This document shows positions 31,330 through 42,339 of a stretch of 64,000 nucleotides of DNA, piece after piece (positions within the stretch are counted from its first letter, which is position 1; each line of letters starts with the position of its first letter). The translations under genes and the position numbers were made by a program. Below the pieces are notes generated by a model, which saw only the letters and a program-made list of their open reading frames with translations, was not told the origin of the DNA and ran no database searches. The stretch is from Hyalella azteca. Its lineage: Eukaryota; Arthropoda; Malacostraca; Amphipoda; Hyalellidae. Location of the stretch: the NCBI RefSeq assembly GCF_000764305.2, contig NW_025941449.1, positions 291,031-355,030 on the forward strand. Reading direction: 5' to 3'.

Positions 31330-32412
31330 TTTATTAAGGGATCAAGTCCCATTCTCGTGTCAATTTAGACTTCAAACTATCCAAAGAATCATGAGGTGTT
31401 CTGCAGACCCTACTCTTTAAAATAGCCCACACAGAAAAGTCGAGAGGATTGAAATCAGGGCTTCTTGAGGGCCATTCATTTTTGCTAATGAACGCTGGGA
31501 GGTGACCTTGAATCCAGTTTTGGGTCATGTTTGAGCCATGTGATGGGGCAGAGTCTTGTTGAAAACTCCATGGTGAGGCGTTGAAGTGTTTACAGGCCCA
31601 AGGTAACAACACAGCTTTCAAAACGTCCTATATGTATCGCTGACTGTTTAATTTCACTCCTGAGGGGACAAAAACGAGTGGGGACCTCCCAGTGGTGGTT
31701 ACCGCGGCCCAAACCATCACGGACATGGGATTTTGACGTCGTGTTGCTGTTCTGGCTGCCACAGATCCATCCCGACTCCAAACTCTGTCATTTTGACGGT
31801 TAACGCTTTGTACAATGTCAAATTTTTTCTCGTCACTGAACACCAAGTTGGGCAGGCTGCCATCCTCAATGAGATCCAGAATGTGCTGGCACCTTTCGAG
31901 CCTCATTCGTTCATGACGGTCTGTTAGTTCATGCCTTGTTTGCATCTTGTAAGGGGAGGTTTTGAGGTCATCTTTGAGGACTCTACGGATTGATGTCGGA
32001 CTGACTCCTGCTTCTGCAGCCAATTTTGCAGCTGAGCGACGAGGGTTTCTCCTCAATTTCTCCCTCGTGTTTTGACCAATTGTTTTGTTCGGACACTTCT
32101 TTTCCTTCCTTGACCAGGTCAATTGCATGTTTCACCAGTTTCCTTTAAATGTTGACCACCTTCCACACAGTTTCACAATGAATTTGGAGCATCTTTGCAA
32201 TGAATGAATTAATCTCGCCCTTTTCATGAAGGGTTACATTTGCATTTCTATCTACTGCCATAAGTAATAGTAAATTTAGACACCTTGGACTTCTGCAATA
32301 TAAAATAGATGAATTAATAGATGATATTAAGTTCATTATAAAAGACTAGTCTCCTAGAAACCAATTTATTTTATATAGCAAACATCCGTTGCCATAAATA
32401 TGGCGGACACTG
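31330..32412 (-). mobile_element. maT-like mariner transposon (DD37D), 3'-truncated
   Basis: On the minus strand the 5' end is TA|CAGTGTCCGCCATATTT (TA at 32413-32414). The transposase runs leftward and stops abruptly at about 31334, next to the minisatellite of copy A, so the 3' terminal repeat is missing. The ITR start CAGTG is typical of Tc1/mariner. Confidence 0.85.
31334..32280 (-). pseudogene. maT-like (DD37D) transposase, decayed
   Basis: An N-terminal DNA-binding part (EKGEINSFIAKMLQIHCETV) lies in one frame. After a frameshift near 32130 follow REKLRRNPRRSAAKLAAEAG, the first Asp in LVFSDEKKFD, an in-frame TAG at 31630-31628, the second Asp in FQQDSAPSH, and the third in SPDFNPLDF. 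Thirty-seven residues separate the last two Asp, hence DD37D. The C-terminus is cut after LTREWDLIP. At least one frameshift, one stop and a truncation make it inactive. Confidence 0.88.
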
Positions 32413-34100
32413 TACAGCTCAACTAATTATCATATCACACCATCACACCCCAGTTCTGGGTAGGATATCTTGGCTGATACGCAAAAAATGTTTTATGCAC
32501 TTAATACCAAAACATTATTGCATGCATTCATCAAGGCTCTGAACAACAGCTCGAATGATCGCAATTTAAATCTTACGACCCTGAACAGTCCTGAGCATTC
32601 AGCAGACCCCTGCTCGTCTTCTACCACAAGTGGCTCATAATTTCTCCAAATGTTCGACAGTTTAATCCTGCCGACGACGTGTTTAATTATTATCACTTCG
32701 TTTTATATTAATTAATATCACTAACGTGTTTAACGTGTTTAATTCTCCACTGCCACAAATGTTCGACAGTTTAATCCTGCCGACGACGTGTGAACAGTGG
32801 ATCGAGGGGAGGCATGGATAGCTGAGGAGTAGGATAGTGGGGTGCAAGGAAAGCTAAATTTTTGTGCGTGTAGAAACGAAATATACAATGCAGGAGCAAC
32901 GCTAACGAGCATTCAACCCGGTTTTTACCGCACAATTTTTTGCTGCAACATTATTCCAACACTTCTTTCAAAAGCCCGGAAAAACTTTCGAAGAAACTAA
33001 TTGTGATGACTCAGCAGGAATATTTTCTACGCATTTTTCTGCGTAGGCAAGCATTGGAAAATCTTTCGCTGAGAATCCTCTCAGGTGCAAGAGGATCAGT
33101 GCTACGGCAAAACAAAATAACTTGGAACCTTCCGGTGATGTGAGCGTTGGTGAACATGCGATGTTGTCAGTGAGTGGTTGGCGCCTGAAAGCGATGAGTT
33201 GAAATGACGTATAAAGATAAAATACTTACGCTTTGAAATATGCTCCGAACGCACATAGTGCAATTGCAAATGAGTTATAATTAACAAATATTTTATTATG
33301 CTTATATACTTACTGTATTTCCTAACGAGCATCTAACTGAGTTTCTTGCATGCAAGAAAATCGCTCATTCATTTAAAGCCTTCGAAAAAGACACACTCAC
33401 ATTTCGTATCGATAGTATTCTTTACAATACCGATGAAACGCACAGGATATCTTGTGCTGGGATATAATTTTAGATATCCAATTTCGTTGTTTCTCTCCCA
33501 AAAAAGATCTGACAGCACAAGACCTCAGGCGTCTATAATATTCCAGATTCTGGAGTGAAGTCTATACCGCTGCTATGGACCTGTGAACGTTAGTATAAAC
33601 TATCGCAATGCCATCCCTATGCGTGAGTTAAAAGACGATAGGCGATGTCACATAACATAGTTGTGTAAAGTGACACATTTACCCATATATTTACTGTTAT
33701 CGTTCTGAAAACAATTAACCTTCTGGTCTAAAACCGTTCTTCGCTACTAACTGCGATAATTTTCCCCTCACGTCTTTAATTCAATCATTGATCTCAAATT
33801 TTCCACTGGTGAACCTTCGCAGCCCGCTTTGAGTGGCACCTTCGGCAGCGACGAGTAAATCTACGGAGGGTGATTGCCGAGCTTGACTTTCATCGCTGAA
33901 CTTTAGCCCCAGGAGCGCGAACGCCTCCTATTCTAACGATCAGAGTTGTGAACATTTGACTGCGCCGCTGGCAAGGAACATTTGTCCCCTGTAATGGCTC
34001 AAGGAAACTCAAGGGCGTTTTAGCAGATAACTTCTGCGCTTAATTCATGTCGTTCATAGAAGAAATAATATGAATCTAAATTCCCCTTTCTTAATAAATC
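32413..34100. other. No gene seen; a 35-bp direct repeat
   Basis: The sequence aaatgttcgacagtttaatc plus cctgccgacgacgtgt occurs at 32648-32682 and again at 32757-32791. Otherwise there are only short open frames without known motifs. Confidence 0.45.
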
Positions 34101-34169
34101 AGTCATTTAGCAAGCATTGAATCTAGAAAAGCCGAAAAAACTAGACTTTCCGAAAAAAATGGAGAAAGA

Positions 34170-34170
34170 N
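34170..34170. other. Single unknown base
   Basis: One N, probably a contig join. The composition changes sharply to GC-rich right after it (34171-34580). Confidence 0.7.
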
Positions 34171-34590
34171 CGATTGTTAAGACGACGGGGTAGAGCGCAG
34201 CCTGTGTCTCAGAGAAAGCCTGTCGTTAGCTTAACTAAGGTCGTAGTTTGTCGCAGGCTCGCCAATCTGGCGACAAGCGCTGCTGGGCTCGTTACTCGTT
34301 ATGGGTCGAGATTTCTCTAGGTGCCATACACATCTGAAGACGTGGACGCTATTGCTAGGCCATTGATCGGACCATGGGCCCAAGAGGCCTCCCTCGGGCA
34401 CTCTCTATCTTGCCGAGATTAGCGAGGCTTGTATTGGTCATTATAGGACCATTACGCCGCACGACTACCACCTCACCGGTCGTTTACTTCACAGCCCCCT
34501 TCGGTGTCTGGCTGTCTCACGGTGTCTGGCGAGGCTGTGGACTTGCAGATACCTGTAGCAGGGTCGAGCCCTGAGGCTGCATGCTCTGGA
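34171..34590. other. GC-rich block of unknown nature
   Basis: Differs sharply from its AT-rich surroundings. It ends with a tRNA-like box-B stretch (agcagggtcgagccctgag, 34557-34575). It may be a tRNA-derived SINE or foreign sequence at a join. Confidence 0.3.
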
Positions 34591-34690
34591 CAAAACTTTG
34601 GGAAGCAAGGAAACTAATCAATAGGAATTGAGGTCAAACAAAACACGATTACAAGCAAGTTTCAAATTGTATTTTCTTTAATGAAAATAA

Positions 34691-34930
34691 CTAAATGGCA
34701 TTAATGCCATCATTCCTAAACTTGTTCGGTACTGCCTCCAAAATTTGCGGTAGCGACTCCACTTCACTGGGTGTGAAGAGGCAATGGAGTTGCGCCTTGC
34801 TTCCGCGTCTGCTGGCAACTTCCCTCCACTTGAGAGCCCCACAAATTTGATAGCCTTGCTCATGGCGCGCAGCTCGTGCATACTCAAGAGCCTGCGCCTC
34901 CTGCGCCATCGCCAATATGTGAGTCGCCTT
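34691..34930 (-). pseudogene. Unidentified coding-like fragment
   Basis: The minus frame HILAMAQEAQALEYARAARH, then EQGYQICGALKWREVASRRG, runs to NKFRNDGINAI and a stop. Composition looks protein-like and GC is raised, but I know no family. It is open upstream only to about 34930. Confidence 0.25.
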
Positions 34931-34972
34931 CGAAAGCTACTCAAATTCTTTCCAAAATTACATCCATGTTAG

Positions 34973-35131
34973 CCATTTGGCCGGCGGAAAGGAGAATTTG
35001 GTGCCATTACACGACATGCTGCGTACGTCGAAGAATGTACTGCAGGCGTTGAGCGATATATCAAGAGTAGCAAACCCCAGACACTTGAAGCCTATGAAGA
35101 CTTCGTATATCACCTTGCTAAAAATTTATAG
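34973..35131 (+). pseudogene. Unidentified coding-like fragment (52 codons)
   Basis: After atgttag the frame reads PFGRRKGEFGAITRHAAYVE, then ECTAGVERYIKSSKPQTLEA, then YEDFVYHLAKNL, and stops at TAG 35129-35131. It resembles a last exon but no partner exons were found. Confidence 0.25.
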
Positions 35132-35269
35132 CAGTCACATGAATGGCTAAAGAGCTGAGAGAGCGTAGAAATTTCTCAACTTTGTTCCGTTCGTTATGAT
35201 AAATTTAAACACAATGGTAAAAGACGTGCACAAGTATGAAACCGCATACTTGTACAAAACATGACAGGG

Positions 35270-35350
35270 TGTCCTAGTGGTTACAGTTCAGCAGAGTACC
35301 AAGATTGTAGCAGAAAGGTGCGGGTTCGATCCCAGCTCTGTGCGGCAGTT
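35270..35350 (+). repeat. tRNA-derived SINE-like sequence
   Basis: It has box A-like gtcctagtggttac and box B ggttcgatccc about 55 bp apart, as in a Pol III tRNA promoter. The T-stem has a mismatch and no clean acceptor stem is evident, so this is a SINE head or tRNA relic rather than a functional tRNA. Confidence 0.55.
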
Positions 35351-35504
35351 TCTGGTCAGAATAATTATGGCAAGGAGGTCGGGCGGTTAAGCAGAGCAAA
35401 ATTGTATCAGTGATTTGCTTGTTTGACACCGCAACAACCTATGAATATTCTGCAACGTTAAGAATCGGCAGCAGGCCCACAGCTTAACACACCCTGAAAT
35501 CGCT

Positions 35505-35635
35505 ATTATTATTATTTTAATTATTATTAATATCATTACTATTATTATAATTATTACTCCTATCATTATTATTATTATCATTTTTTTCTTATTACTATTA
35601 TTAATATTATTAATAAAATCATTATTGTTAATTTG
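35505..35635. repeat. (ATT)n-rich microsatellite
   Basis: Imperfect ATT/TTA repeats over about 130 bp. Confidence 0.85.
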
Positions 35636-35785
35636 CTCATAAATTTCAGTGAGTTTTGAACTAAACAAACGCTCATTAATTGTATTTTGTTAATCTACTT
35701 AAATTTATTTCAACCTTTCATCTGCGTGAGCCTCTCCAGGCCAATTAAGCACGCAAGTTTAGATGCTTGTAAATCAGAAGCGCAC

Positions 35786-38700
35786 GAGCTGTAAATCCCC
35801 CGACAATTTTGAACTGAATAACGATTGTGCGACAGACTCCTGGCAGCGCCTCCACACACGGCAGCTGCACTTTATAGTCATGTCTTAGATGCCGCTACAG
35901 CAACACTCATCTTGCTGCTTAATGCTTTCATGTGTAGGCGAACGACAAAAATAATTAAAGTAATCAACGAGGAATACAGTTTTTCCAAAAAGAACAGCAG
36001 ATTATGACAATATAAAAATTATAGAGTCAATCGTATACAAAAAAGTCTCTAAGTAAACTTTAAACTAAATGAGTCACTGGAAATAAGCCCTTCGTTTTGA
36101 TCGTTTCGTTTTTCATTACTATTAAACACCCACACGTCGTCCTAAAATTCGAATCACTGGAAAATGTGTCCCTACTATCGGAACACAGTCCGATGGCTGC
36201 GTTACATTTCACTTCAGTTCGACTTGCATTGTTTATACATTGTCCAGGACTCTGACGAGCAACGTCGCCTGTTCGCCAGCCTTGTTGCCTGCGCGGCGAC
36301 AAGGAGCGATACCGCGGCTACAGGCTTAGTGAAGTATTAACACTTCACAGACTTACCGTCACGGTGTCATTCCTCACATCCCTCTGATGTGGTCTCATGC
36401 AGGAATATCAAGATGTTTTGGTTTATTTGTGGCCAGAAAGTTTTCATGCCTTTTGCCTCTTGCTTCTGGCCAGTAAATAAAGCTTCCTCGCAATTTCAAT
36501 ATCGTCTTTTTTCTTTTCAGCTTACTCCATTGGAGGCCTCAAAGAAAAATGCGGTCAATGAGAAATTAAATGTTCCACTATAACGAACTTGACAGACCAG
36601 AGATTAAATGAAACTGAATATCAGATGGTGGAGCTGATAATTTTGGCTATATAAAGTACGTAGCATAATAGGCGAAATTTAGAGCAGTTTTATTATAATG
36701 TTTTCTTTTTACCTGGAAACATATAAATAAGTGTAAGTTGAGTAAGATTCATATCCGAAGCAAAACACTGGTTGCACGTAGGCCGATTGCTAACCCTCGT
36801 AACCTTGGCAGAAAACACGCATCTGCCCCCACAAAATATCGAATTATTCAAGGGCGCATCAGTAAAGCAGATGGCCCGTCGACCAGTAACGCAGATGCCC
36901 GTCGGTATGGTCTGCTGCGTTTCATCGGTTTGAGCGACAATGCCGTGTGTTGCCGGTCCATAAATCCCACACATTGTTGGGCTGTAAATCGATCGAATGA
37001 CCTGGCGGCCGCAACTTAGCACAGGCACGGAACATTATGCGCCAGTCGAAGGGCTCCAGTTTTTCATTCAGTCGAAGCTACAGACAAAATTTAGCACCTC
37101 CTGAATTTAAGTCGACTGCACTCTTTGAAACTTCTATGCAATCAATGAAAATAGAGTGCATAGAATACACTCCATGGAAATTTCACTTACACAGCCATAA
37201 TATGAAAGCAGCGTCAATGAACTTTCGTTTCCCAGGTAAGAATATTTTTTCAAATTTATTATTTTATTTTGATGCCGCCGTGATATTTGATATCTAGTCG
37301 CAAACTTGACAGGAAATTGAACTTAGCAAATTTTACAGGAAATTGAAATTGTTATTTCACTGGAAGCTGTCATGCGCATTGCTTGGTTGAGTATAATTCG
37401 TTCAATTAGAGGATCTGAAATTTGAAAGAAGTCTACGGTGATTGACAGCAGGATTTAATTAACTTTCGATCAAATTGACCAATTAATAATTTTAAAGGAA
37501 ATACGGAAACTTTTTTATTGTAAACGATCCTTAGCATCAATGTAGTTTAAGCTCATACAATAAATTCATATGCTCAAACACGATGATGCATACATATATG
37601 TGAATGTACACAAGTTTTTATGAGCATTGGTCATCATCCAATCCTTTTTTGTTTTATTCACCAGTTCACGCTGCTCTTCACTATCCCTCGCAATTAAATT
37701 TTTCATTCCAAGCAATTTTCAATTCATTATGAACCTCAAATAAGTTTCGCTTGCTAGCAAGCTCAAAAGCACGCCAGCAAATTAAACTTTCTTCTAGTAC
37801 TTAGTTATGCTCAACAACAATGTTTATTTTTTTTACAACGAAAAAAAAAACATTAAATTGCGTCCTCCGTGTGACCAACATGAACCACAACCTCCAATAT
37901 CTCAGTCGGTCTGTTGTCATGCCAAAAATCATGCCAGGCATGGAGCATCAGTAGACGCCTCATTTGTCTATGCTAATAGCATTTATTGCCGGCAAGCTCT
38001 TTCTTTTGGCCAAATTGGCCGCCGCTTCTTGAATTTGCTCGACTGCTGCGAGAAGTTAAGAAAGCCCCTACAGCAATCTTTTGTTGGAGATGTTTTGCCA
38101 GTCGTTCATAAAAAGCTAGCAACAAGCGTCAGCCTGGGAGCCTGTTTCTTGATGAGTCTCCAGAGATTCTCTCAGGTCGGTAGCGGCGCAGTTCGCTGGA
38201 ATGAGAAGCGCTCGATGAAGTCTGGTCAGCATCGTTCTGTTCCTTTCTTCCCCTTGCGTGGTTTTTAAAAAAGATAGAATGCATGTTTGATTATACCTCT
38301 TCAATTCAAAGCGATGACAACCGTCAGCCAATTCACAGTGAAAATACTGTTGAAAATCATTACGCTATAATCTAAACTATCATTGAGTGAAATCGCTCAA
38401 TTATCCTCTTAAAATTCGAAGATTCGTCGGTCGAAACATTTGGCGGAATACAGTATGGCATACATGATGAATTATTAACAATTTCTTAAAACTGACAACT
38501 CCTTTCGAGCTTGCCATAAATAGCGTCGTATTTTGGAAAAAATATTTCTGAAATTTAGTGAAAAGTGGAGTCAACGCAGAGGCAGGACCTGAATAAATTT
38601 TTTCACTCATGCAATGAATAAAATGAGATTTAAACGCATTTTTAATTTAAAGTCATCTCGTTCGCATACGCCCTATATACATAACCACGTATATGATGTT

Positions 38701-39106
38701 AAATCATCGTCCACTGTGTGCAAGTAGTATAATTGCAAATGACACAGCCATCATCCACTCCTCGCTCGCAGTATAATAACGCTGTAGAACATAAGCTTCA
38801 TCCACTCCCACACGCAGTATAATAACGATGTAGGACATGAGCTTCATCCACTCCCCACACGCAACATAATAACGCTGTAGGACATAAGCTTCATCCACTC
38901 CACACACGCAGCATAATAACGCTGTAGGAGTTAGGACATAAGCTTCATCCACTCCCACACGCAGTATAATAACCCTGTAGGACATAAGCTTCATCCACTC
39001 CCCACACGCGGTATAATAACGCTGTAGGACATAAGCTTCATCCACTCCCCACACGCAGTATAATAACGCTGTAGGACATAAGCTTCATCCACTCCCACAC
39101 GCAGTT
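35786..39106. repeat. Large dispersed duplication, copy B (~3.3 kb)
   Basis: Same order and orientation as copy A, starting at gagctgtaaatcccccgac and ending in the 47-bp minisatellite. Flanking sequences differ from those of copy A on both sides, so this is a dispersed copy rather than a tandem one. It carries a minus-strand 111-codon Cys-containing frame at 36693-37028 that is broken by indels in copy A. Confidence 0.92.
38745..39106. repeat. 47-bp minisatellite at the end of copy B
   Basis: About eight units of the same repeat as 31122-31320, with small deletions and one insertion of about 8 bp. It creates repeated MWGVDEAYVLQ-like open frames on the minus strand that are artefacts. Confidence 0.92.
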
Positions 39107-40680
39107 AAACTAAGATTAAAGGTAATAAATACTATTTGGAAGACAAAACTTTACTTAATGAAATTCATCTGCGAAGACATTAGCGAGAAAAATAAAAAAA
39201 ATGTTCTTTAGTGTGTGGTGTTCTCACTGTCACCAGGAAACCCTATTGCAAAACAAAGGAGTCTTGAAGTTTTTGACTTTTAATTCCTATTCTCGGCTGC
39301 AGACAGAGGAGCTCTGTACAAAACTTGGCTTTCTTTTTTGTTAAAAGTAGTTGATGTGTTTTCTTCAGCACATTAACTACTTATGTCACTGCTCTTCTTG
39401 CGCAGTCAATTGTCTTAGAAATCTTTTTACAATGCGTTGTCTCTTTTTACTTGACATTTAAATCCGTATAAGCCATGCCCTAGACCAGCTTCTCGTTGAA
39501 AATCAGAAAATCAAACGGTAAAAATAGAGACGAAAATGTTCATGGAACTAATAGATGAAATAAAACCATCTCCTGGACTGGAAGGTTCGTATATAAATCA
39601 GTCAGATATTAATTTTCTTAGGTAGATGACCACAAGTCCTCCGCGCTCGGCTAAATCGTACTGCACTCTCATATGGTACTTGCAGCAGCAAGGCTAGAGC
39701 CTTTTTATCGCTTTTCTGGCTGCCAGATCATTGTTTGGAAGCTTTGTTAAGCGAGCTGCCCGTGCTGCGTACTTCAAACGAAAGGTGCCTTTGACGCTAC
39801 TCGCCTCTTCATTTCAAACGATTGCCCCAGGGAACGCTGGTGCTCGCCTCTCTTCCGTATCCGCTTAACGTCTAATGATCTACACTTCTGTCTATTGTGA
39901 TCTACATCTCTGTCTATTGTGATCTACACCTCTGTGTATTATGATCTACATTTAACGTCTAATGATCTGCACTTCTGTCTATTCTTCTCGGTAGTCTACG
40001 AGCCGAGTTCACCACTTCCTATTGCCAACCAGAAGTGTTCATTTTTTCACCAATTGTTTCCTAAAAAATCAGCAACAAATTGGTTCAACCCTTTCTGTAC
40101 AAAATAACACAAATCACTAACGGCGGGTCTCTGAAGACACAAGACCGAATATTTTTTTGCATTGCAAACAATTGTGCTACGAGACTGAAAACTCTGGAAC
40201 AACATTTTCACTTAATAAATTATTAAATTATAAAAATTCGGCAAAGGAAAGGACTCTTGTTCTACATGTAAATTAGGAGGAACTAGATTTGAGATTAACT
40301 GTGAGAACTCTGGAATGGAAATGCCAACGGATAACTTTTTATGTTGCATATATGTAATAAACAAGAAAAATAACGAATAATTTCTCCTTACTTCGTGAAT
40401 GCCGATTTTATTTAAGCCTTTGACAGATTGAAAAAGTAGTACAGTGTTGAAGTTGTAAGAGTTAAAGAAGCATTGAAAGGTTTTATGACGAGCTAATGTC
40501 ATCAGCATTTCAGGTCCTTCTCTTTAGATTAATTTCTCTTAAGTTTATTTTAAATAACTAACAAGTATTGAATAAAAACCAAAATAAATTTCATGCAAAG
40601 TAGAAGAGGAACAACAGCAAAAAGGATCAATTATTTCAGATTTTTTTACATTCCTTACTCTAATTTTAAAAAATTAGTTG
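39107..40680. other. No gene seen; ~24-bp minisatellite at 39873-39985
   Basis: Four to five copies of aatgatctacacttctgtct. The remainder is AT-rich without coding signal. Confidence 0.5.
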
Positions 40681-40688
40681 AATATTTT

Positions 40689-41480
40689 TCAATTGTTAAA
40701 CTTGTCTCCTGAAGCAAGAACATCATAAGCGCTTCTTGTTCTCTCCAATCCAGCATTGGAATCACCAGGCAGCCGACCTAGGGGTCGAGAAATCAAAGTC
40801 GTGTGTGACATGCCTTGCACTTCACATGCGTTCAGCAGAAAAGCCAGGCGTTGTTTTCTGCCCAAAGTCAAGTTATTTTCGCGATCTTCTGCAGTGCTTT
40901 TTCTCACAAAGAACAAATGAACACGGCGTTCAAGCCTCGGTTCCTAATGCCTATGAGGTCATAGGGATCTGGAAAGCGAGAGGCAAAATACGTCGCCGTG
41001 AGCCCTCTGTCTGCGAAGAGATCCGGCCATGACACTGAGAGGTTGAGAAAAACATGCATAGACTTTGAAAATAATAAACTATATGGGTTATGATGAGGAT
41101 AGAATAGATAGGAAGGGGTGAAAAATTGCAGGTATGCACCAGCTGGAGAGTTAACATTATAGCATGAAATTTTTTAAATTCACATTTAGTCAACTCGGTC
41201 TTCATTCCAAATGGAACATTTCGTCAATTCTCGAAGCGCCTTAATTTTGATGGGGTTTTTGTCATAAAGCTCAAGAAGGCTATGCATCCCACATGGCTGC
41301 TGACTCAGCTCGCTCGCCAATCTCAGCAAATCCGATCAAGCAGACGAATAACTTGCAAAACTGAGTCTTTTTTTGAAGCCTCAAGATGCGCATCGACGGT
41401 CGCAGCATGGTGTATTAATTCAACCATGGTCGCAGCCGCTGACTTGCGTCAGGTTCTGCGACAGAAAACGATCTTTAGCG
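40689..41480 (-). pseudogene. Unidentified degraded coding-like stretch
   Basis: Three protein-like minus-strand pieces lie in changing frames: SDLLRLASELSQQPCGMHSL (to a stop at about 41190), SVSWPDLFADRGLTATYFAS (about 41040-40900), and RENNLTLGRKQRLAFLLNAC to GDKFNN (stop at 40689). Frameshifts between them suggest a dead gene or retrocopy. I do not recognise the family. Confidence 0.3.
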
Positions 41481-41887
41481 CCACAATGAAAAATTAAAAA
41501 AAATAACAAGCAGTATTCAAATGAGTATTAAGAGTTTTATTTTTCACAATGGATATATACATTCAGTCAGTTATTAAGAGTTAATTTCAGGGTTTCCTTT
41601 TTCATTTTTTATAGCGAACACATTCATATATCGGGTGACCGATTGTAAAAATGAATTGAAGCAATTTTTTTATTGTTATAGCACGATACCCCTGAGTTTA
41701 CCACAAGCCCTGATAGAAACGGAGCATTTTCTAATCCAAATTCGACGAAGAAATATTTTTTAATGATTTGTCATATTTTAGATTCCTACTTGCTAGAATC
41801 CATGAAAGGACACCTTCCTGATGGCTCAAATATTTTTCAGTTTATTTATACTTTATTTGTAGGTCTATATTGAAGTATCTGAAAAAA

Positions 41888-42206
41888 TTCGTCCTAGTGG
41901 CACAAATGTTCTTTCGTTCAGGCGTACTTGGGTTGCATGTTCTTGTTAAAATCTCCGTAATAAAATCTTCCTAGTGGCACAAATTTTCTTTCGCACATGC
42001 GTGCATTGGTTGCATCTCCTGTTAAAATCTCCGTAATAAAATCTTTATGGTGGCACAAATGTTCTTTCGTTCAGGCGCACTCTTGTTGCAAGCTCATATT
42101 AAAATATTTTTAATAAAATCTTTATGGTGGCACAAATGTTCTTTCGTTCAGGCGTACTTAGGTTGCATGTTCTTGTTAAAATCTCTGTAATAAAATCTTC
42201 ATATTG
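41888..42206. repeat. Tandem repeat, 4 x ~79 bp
   Basis: Units carry ggcacaaatgttctttcgtt, caggcgtactt, gttgcatgttcttgttaaaa and tctccgtaataaaatctt. The repeat abuts the exon-like segment at 42218. Confidence 0.9.
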
Positions 42207-42217
42207 GCACAAATTAC

Positions 42218-42336
42218 CTCCCACCATCACGGACAGCGCGCTGAATGGGAGGACGTGAGGCCAGGAACGCCTGTGCCTTCACATGAGTGACGTCGGCGGC
42301 TACACCGACCACCTGTCGCTGTGATGGACACGAGCT
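42218..42336 (-). CDS. Possible orphan exon
   Basis: A 119-nt GC-rich minus-strand segment with candidate splice sites (gcgcag|AGC and GGGAG|gtaatt) and one open frame reading SSCPSQRQVVGVAADVTHVK then AQAFLASRPPIQRAVRDGG. All plus-strand frames contain stops. No family recognised. It may belong with the degraded stretch at 40689-41480 on the same strand. Confidence 0.3.
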
Positions 42337-42339
42337 CTG

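Noticed and set aside
34557..34575. Possible tRNA T-arm (agggtcgagccct)
   Set aside because: No matching D-arm, anticodon stem or acceptor stem could be drawn at tRNA spacing.
38704..39054. 116-codon frame with repeated GVDEAYVLQRYY
   Set aside because: Product of the 47-bp minisatellite; units shift frame and the array varies in length between copies.
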